Of a DNA stretch of 8,152 nucleotides, positions 1-8,152 are shown piece after piece (within the stretch, counting starts at the first letter, position 1; every line of letters begins with the position of its first letter). Under the pieces are notes generated by a model. It was not told the origin of the DNA, ran no database searches, and saw only the letters and a list, made by a program, of their open reading frames with translations. Position numbers and translations under genes: made by a program. The DNA comes from Pseudomonadota bacterium (GTDB lineage: Bacteria; Pseudomonadota; Gammaproteobacteria; Burkholderiales; Burkholderiaceae_D), in NCBI GenBank assembly GCA_023389425.1, contig JAEWEK010000281.1, positions 1-8,152 on the forward strand, in the 5' to 3' direction.

Positions 1-664
<664 letters not shown>

Positions 665-685
665 GCATCTGCCGGACTGGCATGC

Positions 686-724
686 AAAAAACGCGCCGCC
701 CGCAAGGGTTGGCGCGATTTTTTT
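686..724 (+). terminator. Intrinsic terminator downstream of rpoD
   Basis: The outer stem CGCGCC (692-697) pairs with GGCGCG (711-716). An inner CCC (699-701) pairs with GGG (706-708) across a GCAA tetraloop of the stable GNRA type, with a G-U pair between 698 and 709 and one bulged T at 710. A run of seven Ts (718-724) follows, and six As (686-691) precede the stem, so the element could also work in the other orientation. It starts 22 bases after the rpoD stop codon. This is direct sequence evidence for rho-independent termination of rpoD. Confidence 0.9.
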
Positions 725-819
725 GCGCCGCCGCGCAGCAATAGTTGTGTCATCGGTGTGACGGCCGGGTGCGCGAGTTGTGGCGGAATGACGCCGAAAC
801 GACACCCAAATATTTTCCC

Positions 820-848
820 TTGACCAACTCTTCTTGAACGGAGAATAT
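820..848 (+). promoter_or_regulatory. Possible sigma-70 promoter for the chemoreceptor gene
   Basis: TTGACC (820-825, five of six matches to the -35 consensus) is followed after 17 bases by GAATAT (843-848), a weak -10 that keeps the important second A and last T. The predicted start of transcription is near 855, about 25 bases before the chemoreceptor ATG. The surrounding bases 805-850 are AT-richer than their neighbours. The call is weak because the -10 matches only three of six positions. No convincing flagellar sigma-28 promoter was found. Confidence 0.35.
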
Positions 849-880
849 GCAGAGTTCCGTACTACGCCGGTAAATACCAA

Positions 881-2827
881 ATGCTCTCAAGCTACCTTCG
901 CTCCGCGTCCATCAAGACCAAGCTAATGCTCAGCATGGCGGCCTGCCTGCTGGTCTTCCTCGTCATCTCGGTGACGCTCAGCGTGACCCTGAACAGCCGC
1001 GCACTGCGCGAGCGCGTGGTGGGCCAGGAGCTGCCGGCCGTGGTCGGCGAGATCCGCAACGAGATCCTGCACCAGATCGCCGTGCCGCTGACGGTGTCGC
1101 AGGACATCGCCGGCAACACCTTCCTGCAGGGCTGGGAAAAGGACGGCCTGCCCGACAGCGGCATGGACGCCTGGACCGCCTACGCAAACGCGATCAAGGC
1201 CAAGTACAAGGCGGCGGGCGTGTACTGGGTGTCCGGCGCGACCGGCAAATACCTGACCGAAGCCGGGATGGGCCTGACCCTGAGCAAGGACAATCCCCGC
1301 GACGGCTGGTTCTACGCCTTCCTGTCCAGCGGCGTTCCTTACAATATGCGGGTCGACAAAACGACGCTGGGCGCCAAGGAGACCATGGTCTTCATCAATG
1401 CGCGCTTCGATGCGGGGCCGGGCAAGGCCGGCGTGGCCGGCATCGGCCTGTCGGTCGAATCGATGGCCGAGTCCGTGCGCGCCTACCACGTGGGCCAATC
1501 GGGATATGTTTATCTGGCGCGTCCGGACGGCGGCATCGTCGTGCACCGCGACGCCGCGCTGGGCGACGGCAAGCACCTGATGAAGGACCTGCCGGGCTTC
1601 ACCGACGAGCTGCGCGCGCAGCTGATGACCGGCGCCAAGTTCGCGCACGCCAGCTATGTGGCGCCGCAGGGCCGCATGCTGGTCGCGACTTCCTTCCTGC
1701 CGGAGCTGAACCTGTACGTGGTGGCCGAAGTGCCGGAAGACGAAGTGCTGGGCCAGATCGCACGCACCGCGACCGTGGTCGCGCTGATCGCCGGCGTGCT
1801 GGGTGGCGTGATCGGCCTGTGCGTGGTGTTCTTCGTCAGCCGCGCGATCGCGGCGCCGGTCGCGCGTGCGGCCGGGATGCTGAGCGAAATCGCGGACGGC
1901 AAGGGCGACCTGACGCGCCGCATGCCGGTCGAAAGCGGCGACGAAGTGGGCGCGCTGGCCGAGGCCTTCAACCGTTTCGTGTCGTCCCTGAACCGGACCA
2001 TGAGCGAAGTGCGCGGCAGTACGCTGGCGATTTCCGGCGCATCGAGCGAGATCGCGGCCGGCAACCAGGACCTGTCGGGCCGCACCGAGGCGCAAGCGGC
2101 CAACCTGGAGCAGACCGCATCGACCATGCAGCAGATCACCGCCACCGTGAAGCAGAACGCGGACAACGCGCGGGCCGCCAACCAGCTGGTGCTGGCGGCG
2201 CGCGAGCAGGCGGAGAAGGGCGGCGACGTGGTAGGCGAAGTGGTGGCGACGATGGGCGCGATCAGCGCCAGCTCGCGCAAGATCGCCGACATCATCAGCG
2301 TCATCGACGGCATCGCCTTCCAGACCAATATCCTGGCGCTGAACGCGGCGGTGGAAGCGGCGCGCGCCGGCGAGCAGGGGCGCGGCTTCGCGGTCGTGGC
2401 CAGCGAGGTGCGCAACCTGGCGCAGCGCTCGGCTGCGGCGGCGCGCGAGATCCGCACGCTGATCGCGGAATCGGTGGGCAAGGTGGAAGCCGGCGGCGCG
2501 CTGGTCGACCAGGCCGGCAGCACCATGACCGACATCGTCGGCGCGGTGCGGCGCGTGGCGGACCTGATGAGCGAGATCGCGGCGGCCAGCGCGGAGCAGA
2601 GCGAGAACATCGGCCGCGTGGGCCAGTCGATCGGCGCGATGGACGATGCGACGCAGCAGAATGCCGCGCTGGTGGAAGAGGCCGCGGCCGCTGCGGCGGC
2701 GCTGCAGCAGCAGTCGGCGCGGCTGGAGCAGGTGGTGTCGGTGTTCCGGCTGGAAGAGGAAGTGGGCGAGGGCGCGCCGTCGCAGCGAGCCCTGGTACGC
2801 GCACCGATCAAACGCAGTCTGCGTTAA
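881..2827 (+). CDS. Methyl-accepting chemotaxis protein with Cache-like periplasmic sensor
   Basis: This 648-residue inner-membrane chemoreceptor presumably senses a small molecule in the periplasm and controls CheA through CheW. It has a first membrane helix (about 15-37), a periplasmic domain (38-294), a second membrane helix (about 295-319), a HAMP linker (about 320-372) and a cytoplasmic signalling helix pair (about 373-624). The highly conserved hairpin tip is at 475-514 (IDGIAFQTNILALNAAVEAA, then GEQGRGFAVVASEVRNLA). Glu/Gln pairs in likely methylation helices include EQ at 410-411 and EE at 599-600. The sensor has Cache-like wording (PRDGWFYAFL near 139-148, GQSGYVYLARPDGGIVVHRD at 205-224). 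The gapless signalling domain resembles the Tsr/Tar class. The C-terminus ends in IKRSLR without an NWETF-type pentapeptide, so CheR/CheB tethering is not expected. ATG 881 is chosen because the MLSSYLRSASIKTKL leader before the first helix is typical, although its ribosome-binding site is weak. No che genes adjoin it, and the ligand cannot be read from the sequence. Confidence 0.95.
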   Translation: MLSSYLRSASIKTKLMLSMAACLLVFLVISVTLSVTLNSRALRERVVGQELPAVVGEIRNEILHQIAVPLTVSQDIAGNTFLQGWEKDGLPDSGMDAWTAYANAIKAKYKAAGVYWVSGATGKYLTEAGMGLTLSKDNPRDGWFYAFLSSGVPYNMRVDKTTLGAKETMVFINARFDAGPGKAGVAGIGLSVESMAESVRAYHVGQSGYVYLARPDGGIVVHRDAALGDGKHLMKDLPGFTDELRAQLMTGAKFAHASYVAPQGRMLVATSFLPELNLYVVAEVPEDEVLGQIARTATVVALIAGVLGGVIGLCVVFFVSRAIAAPVARAAGMLSEIADGKGDLTRRMPVESGDEVGALAEAFNRFVSSLNRTMSEVRGSTLAISGASSEIAAGNQDLSGRTEAQAANLEQTASTMQQITATVKQNADNARAANQLVLAAREQAEKGGDVVGEVVATMGAISASSRKIADIISVIDGIAFQTNILALNAAVEAARAGEQGRGFAVVASEVRNLAQRSAAAAREIRTLIAESVGKVEAGGALVDQAGSTMTDIVGAVRRVADLMSEIAAASAEQSENIGRVGQSIGAMDDATQQNAALVEEAAAAAAALQQQSARLEQVVSVFRLEEEVGEGAPSQRALVRAPIKRSLR

Positions 2828-2839
2828 ACCGACACCGCC

Positions 2840-2873
2840 GCACGTCGTCCCCGCGCAGGCGGGGACGACGTGC
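2840..2873. repeat. Perfect 15-bp inverted repeat between convergent genes, REP-like palindrome
   Basis: The left arm 2840-2854 (GCACGTCGTCCCCGC) is the exact reverse complement of the right arm 2859-2873, with the loop GCAG at 2855-2858. It fills most of the 58-base gap between the chemoreceptor stop codon and the ppc stop codon. No T-run follows on either strand, so it is not a classical intrinsic terminator, but so stable a hairpin could still stop or protect both converging transcripts. The core GTCCCCGCGCAGGCGGGGAC looks like the short palindromes dispersed in intergenic regions of many proteobacteria, whose chance translation reads VPAQAGT. That likeness is from general knowledge. No second copy exists in this window to prove repetition. 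Confidence 0.7.
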
Positions 2874-2885
2874 CAAGGCAGCGGG

Positions 2886-5693
<2,808 letters not shown>

Positions 5694-5752
5694 GTCGACC
5701 AAAATGATGAAGGTTGGCGGAGGGCTTTTGACCGGTTCTGCAGGAGGGCGCG

Positions 5753-5761
5753 TGCTAAAAT
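5753..5761 (+). promoter_or_regulatory. Extended -10 promoter for the hemCDX operon
   Basis: TG (5753-5754), one base, then TAAAAT (5756-5761) form an extended -10 element with five of six matches to TATAAT, in the divergent gap between ppc and hemC. Extended -10 promoters can work with a poor -35. A TTGACC at 5728-5733 is present but sits 22 bases away, which is too far for normal spacing. The predicted transcription start near 5768 leaves a leader of about 78 bases before the hemC ATG. Confidence 0.5.
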
Positions 5762-5845
5762 TTGTGATCTCTTGTACGAGCCCTTTGGCGCCGCAAGCCG
5801 GGTGGGGCTCACGACTTTGAAAGAATACTTTTGAAAGCAGCTGAA

Positions 5846-6811
5846 ATGACGCCGCCGATGCCCTCGAAGCTGGTGATCGCCTCGCGCGAGAGCCGGCTCG
5901 CCATGTGGCAGGCCGAGCATGTGCGCGACCGCCTCGCAGCATTATATCCAAATACCACGGTCGAGATTTTGGGCATGACCACGCGTGGCGACCAGATCCT
6001 CGACCGCGCCCTGTCCAAGGTCGGCGGCAAGGGCCTGTTCGTGAAGGAGCTGGAGGTGGCGATGGACGAGGGCCGCGCCGACCTCGCCGTGCATTCGCTG
6101 AAGGACGTGCCGATGGAGTTGCCGCACGGCTTCGAGCTGGCCGCCGTGCTCGAGCGCGAAGACCCGCGCGACGCCTTCGTCTCCAACGATTACGCCAGCC
6201 TCGACGAACTGCCGGCAGGCGCCGTGGTCGGCACCAGCAGCCTGCGCCGCCAGGCCCTGATCGCGGCGCGCTATCCTCATCTCGTCATCAAGCCGCTGCG
6301 CGGCAACCTCGATACCCGTCTCGGCAAGCTCGATCGCGGCGACTATGCCGCCATCATCCTCGCCGCCGCCGGCCTGAAGCGCCTCGGCCTGCCGCAGCGC
6401 ATCCGCGCGCTGCTGCCGCCGGAAATGAGCCTGCCGGCCGCCGGCCAGGGCGCGATGGCGATCGAGATCGTCGGCGGCCCGCGCGCCGACGGCGTCGACC
6501 TGCGCGCGCTGCTGGCGCCGCTCAACCATGCCGACACGGCGCACGCCGTCGCCGCCGAGCGCAAGGTGTCCAAGGTGTTCGGCGGCAGCTGCCAGATTCC
6601 GCTCGCGGCCCACGCCACCATCGCCGGCGCCACCATGCACCTGCGCGCCATGGTCGCCACGCCCGACGGCAAGCGCAGCGCCAGCGCCGAGCTGTCCGGC
6701 CCGGCGGACCAGCCGGAAGAACTGGGCCAGCAGGTGTCCGAGCTGCTGCAGCAGCAGGACGCGGATGCGATCCTCGCCGCTTGCCGGGAGGTCGCCGCAC
6801 CCGATGCCTGA
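5846..6811 (+). CDS. hemC: Porphobilinogen deaminase (hydroxymethylbilane synthase)
   Basis: This cytoplasmic enzyme (321 residues from ATG 5846) joins four porphobilinogens into hydroxymethylbilane, the third common step of tetrapyrrole synthesis. Family motifs are complete: IASRESRLAMWQAEHV (11-26), SKVGGKGLFVKELE (57-70), AVHSLKDVP with catalytic Asp87, VGTSSLRRQ with Arg134/Arg135, LRGNLDTRL with Arg152/Arg158, AAGQGAMAIE, and FGGSCQIPL whose Cys249 carries the dipyrromethane cofactor. The length is close to the usual 310-320. Start choice: TTG 5831 and ATG 5858 are in frame, but ATG 5846 has the better codon and a GAAAG (5833-5837) eight bases upstream. The hemC stop overlaps the hemD start by eight bases, so the two are very likely co-transcribed and translationally coupled. 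Residues 31-42 use AT-rich codons (GCA GCA TTA TAT CCA AAT, ATT TTG) unlike the rest of the gene. Confidence 0.96.
   Translation: MTPPMPSKLVIASRESRLAMWQAEHVRDRLAALYPNTTVEILGMTTRGDQILDRALSKVGGKGLFVKELEVAMDEGRADLAVHSLKDVPMELPHGFELAAVLEREDPRDAFVSNDYASLDELPAGAVVGTSSLRRQALIAARYPHLVIKPLRGNLDTRLGKLDRGDYAAIILAAAGLKRLGLPQRIRALLPPEMSLPAAGQGAMAIEIVGGPRADGVDLRALLAPLNHADTAHAVAAERKVSKVFGGSCQIPLAAHATIAGATMHLRAMVATPDGKRSASAELSGPADQPEELGQQVSELLQQQDADAILAACREVAAPDA
6786..6792 (+). promoter_or_regulatory. Strong ribosome-binding site for hemD inside hemC
   Basis: GGGAGGT at 6786-6792 lies within the last hemC codons and ends 11 bases before ATG 6804. It is the best Shine-Dalgarno sequence in the window and supports ATG 6804 as the hemD start, although the spacing is slightly long. 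Confidence 0.6.
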
Positions 6812-7574
6812 AAAGGTCATCATCACCCGTCCGCGCGCCCAGGCCGAGCCGCTGGCGCGCGCCGTCGCCGCGCTGGGCCGCGAGGCGGTCGTGCTGCCGC
6901 TGCTCGACATCGAGCCGCTGCCCGACCAGTCGGCGCTGAAGCAGGCGCTGTCCCGGCTGGGCGACTACGCGCTGGTGGCCTTCGTGTCGCCCAATGCGAT
7001 CGACGCCGCCTTCGCCCATATCGCTGCCTGGCCTGCCGGCGTCGCGATCGGCGTGGTGGGCGAGGGCAGCCGCGCGGCGCTGGCCAAACATGGCGTGGAT
7101 GAGCGCAGCGCCACCATCCACTGCCCGGCCCACGGCGAGGCCAGCGACTCCGAACACCTGCTGCTGGCGATGGACCTGTCGCGGCTGGCCGGCCGCCGCG
7201 TGCTGATCGTGCGCGGCGAAAGCGGGCGCGAACTGATGGCCGCCGGCTTCACGGCCGCTGGCGCCGAGGTCGCCGTGGTCGCCGCCTACCGCCGCGCCGT
7301 GCCGCCCTTGACGGCCGCGCTGGCGGCGCAACTGGCCGAGCTGATCGCCACCCCGAACCACTGGATCATCACCAGTTCCGAGGCCTTGCGCGGCCTGGTC
7401 GACCACGTCAGGACGCTTGATCCGCAGGGGGGCGTCGCAAAATTGCAACAACAGCATCTCGTCGTTCCGCACGCCCGGATCGCGGAAACCGCGTTTTCGC
7501 TGGGCCTGGACCGGGTCACGCAGACCGGTTCAGGGGACGCGGGCGTGCTTGCCGCGTTACAATCACAAGAATGA
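6804..7574 (+). CDS. hemD: Uroporphyrinogen-III synthase
   Basis: This 256-residue cytoplasmic enzyme closes hydroxymethylbilane with inversion of ring D to give uroporphyrinogen III, the precursor of heme, siroheme and cobalamin. The family is poorly conserved, but the usual landmarks are visible: an N-terminal VIITRPRAQAEPLA (5-18), FVSPNAIDAAF (60-70), LIVRGESGRELM (134-145), the AYRR motif with Tyr162, which may correspond to the active-site tyrosine, and HWIITSSEALRGL (186-198). These fit the two-lobed HemD fold. The length is close to the E. coli enzyme (246). The start at ATG 6804 is supported by GGGAGGT upstream and by the standard MPEKVIITRP beginning. Its stop codon overlaps the next ATG in the sequence ATGA (7571-7574). 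Position directly after hemC makes the assignment firm. Confidence 0.94.
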   Translation: MPEKVIITRPRAQAEPLARAVAALGREAVVLPLLDIEPLPDQSALKQALSRLGDYALVAFVSPNAIDAAFAHIAAWPAGVAIGVVGEGSRAALAKHGVDERSATIHCPAHGEASDSEHLLLAMDLSRLAGRRVLIVRGESGRELMAAGFTAAGAEVAVVAAYRRAVPPLTAALAAQLAELIATPNHWIITSSEALRGLVDHVRTLDPQGGVAKLQQQHLVVPHARIAETAFSLGLDRVTQTGSGDAGVLAALQSQE

Positions 7575-8152
7575 ACGAACTGCCGAATCTCCCAGAACAA
7601 GGCACGCAGTCCGCGACTGCCGGCCAACCCGCTCCCTACGTGCCGCAACAGCGGCGCGGGGGCCTGTTCGAGACCCTGCGCCGGCCGCTCCCATTGGCGG
7701 TCACGGTGCTGGCCGTGCTGCTGGCCGCGCAGGCCTGGTCCACGCACGGCCGCATCAACAGCCTGCGCGCCGACGTCGCCAGGATGCTGCAGAAGGACCA
7801 GCAGCTCGCGGCCGAAACCTCGGCCCAGGCGCGCGACGTGGCCGAGCAGGTCAAGCAGATGCAGGTGAAGGTGGGCGTGCTCGAAACCCGCCAGCAGGAG
7901 GCGGCGAGCCAGGCTGCCGCGCTCGGGCAGCTGTACCAGGACCTGTCGAAGAACCGCGACGAATGGGCGCTGTCCGAGATCGAGCAGGTGCTGTCGACCG
8001 CCAGCCAGCAGCTGCAATTGGCCGGCAACGTGCAGGGCGCGCTGATCGCGCTGGGGAACGCCGACCGTTCGCTGTCGAGCTCCGACAAGCCGCAGTTCAT
8101 CAGCATCCGCCGCGCCATCGCGCGCGACACGGAAAAGCTCAAGGCGCTGCCG
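7571..8152 (+). CDS. hemX: HemX-family membrane protein, 5' part
   Basis: The frame opens at ATG 7571 and stays open for all 194 codons to the window end, so the gene is truncated here and is easily missed by callers that need a stop codon. The protein has a Pro/Gln-rich cytoplasmic N-terminus (1-38), one membrane helix (about 39-56, PLPLAVTVLAVLLAAQAW), a Gln/Ala-rich coiled coil (about 60-125), and the family-typical segment WALSEIEQVLSTASQQLQLA (132-151) followed by a helical domain. This matches the HemX family (DUF513), often annotated as uroporphyrinogen-III C-methyltransferase although no methyltransferase motif is visible. The role is not firmly known; a scaffold for tetrapyrrole enzymes at the membrane has been suggested, usually together with HemY, whose gene typically follows. 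The start overlaps the hemD stop (ATGA) and lacks a good ribosome-binding site, so translation is probably coupled to hemD. Confidence 0.9.
   Translation, partial: MNELPNLPEQGTQSATAGQPAPYVPQQRRGGLFETLRRPLPLAVTVLAVLLAAQAWSTHGRINSLRADVARMLQKDQQLAAETSAQARDVAEQVKQMQVKVGVLETRQQEAASQAAALGQLYQDLSKNRDEWALSEIEQVLSTASQQLQLAGNVQGALIALGNADRSLSSSDKPQFISIRRAIARDTEKLKALP

Noticed and set aside
866..873. GCCGGTAA, one mismatch from the flagellar sigma-28 -10 sequence GCCGATAA
   Set aside because: No TAAA-type -35 lies at the required distance, and transcription would begin at the start codon itself.
5694..5951. N-terminal extension of ppc by 86 codons
   Set aside because: The open frame runs back into hemC and encodes Arg/Pro/Ser-rich sequence unlike PEP carboxylase; METQAVTVAS from 5693 gives a normal family N-terminus.
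7558..7563. TACAAT as a -10 for an internal hemX promoter
   Set aside because: No -35-like hexamer sits 16-18 bases upstream, and the predicted start would fall on the hemX ATG.

Overview
This window is GC-rich housekeeping DNA that is best explained as the chromosome of a betaproteobacterium of the order Burkholderiales, probably Oxalobacteraceae (Massilia/Duganella-like). That placement is an inference from three things: the RpoD and PEP carboxylase sequences, the divergent ppc / hemC-hemD-hemX arrangement, and the strong G/C bias at third codon positions. I see no insertion sequence, phage gene, CRISPR array, tRNA or rRNA gene, toxin-antitoxin pair or other accessory module.

Layout. Bases 1-664 (+) are the 3' end of rpoD, the primary sigma factor, followed by a strong intrinsic terminator (686-724). 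The 216-base gap 665-880 holds that terminator and a possible sigma-70 promoter. Bases 881-2827 (+) encode a complete methyl-accepting chemotaxis protein with a large Cache-like periplasmic sensor. Its 3' end faces the 3' end of ppc (2886-5693, minus), and the 58-base gap between them is mostly a perfect 15-bp hairpin (2840-2873) that resembles a dispersed REP-type palindrome. ppc encodes phosphoenolpyruvate carboxylase. The 152-base divergent gap 5694-5845 separates it from a heme-biosynthesis operon on the plus strand: hemC (5846-6811), hemD (6804-7574, 8-base overlap) and hemX (from 7571, ATGA overlap, running off the window end). No gene-free stretch exceeds 300 bases.

How the genes work together. 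HemC polymerises porphobilinogen to hydroxymethylbilane and HemD cyclises it to uroporphyrinogen III. HemX is a membrane-anchored companion protein of unclear role that is usually encoded in the same operon. ppc is an anaplerotic gene that shares only the intergenic region with the hem operon. The chemoreceptor is an orphan here, with no che genes beside it, so it presumably feeds a chemotaxis array encoded elsewhere.

I found no convincing new biological system. The points most worth a second look are the REP-like hairpin, a perfect minus-strand TATAAT inside an AT-rich, rare-codon patch of hemC that could drive ppc, and the unknown ligand of the chemoreceptor.
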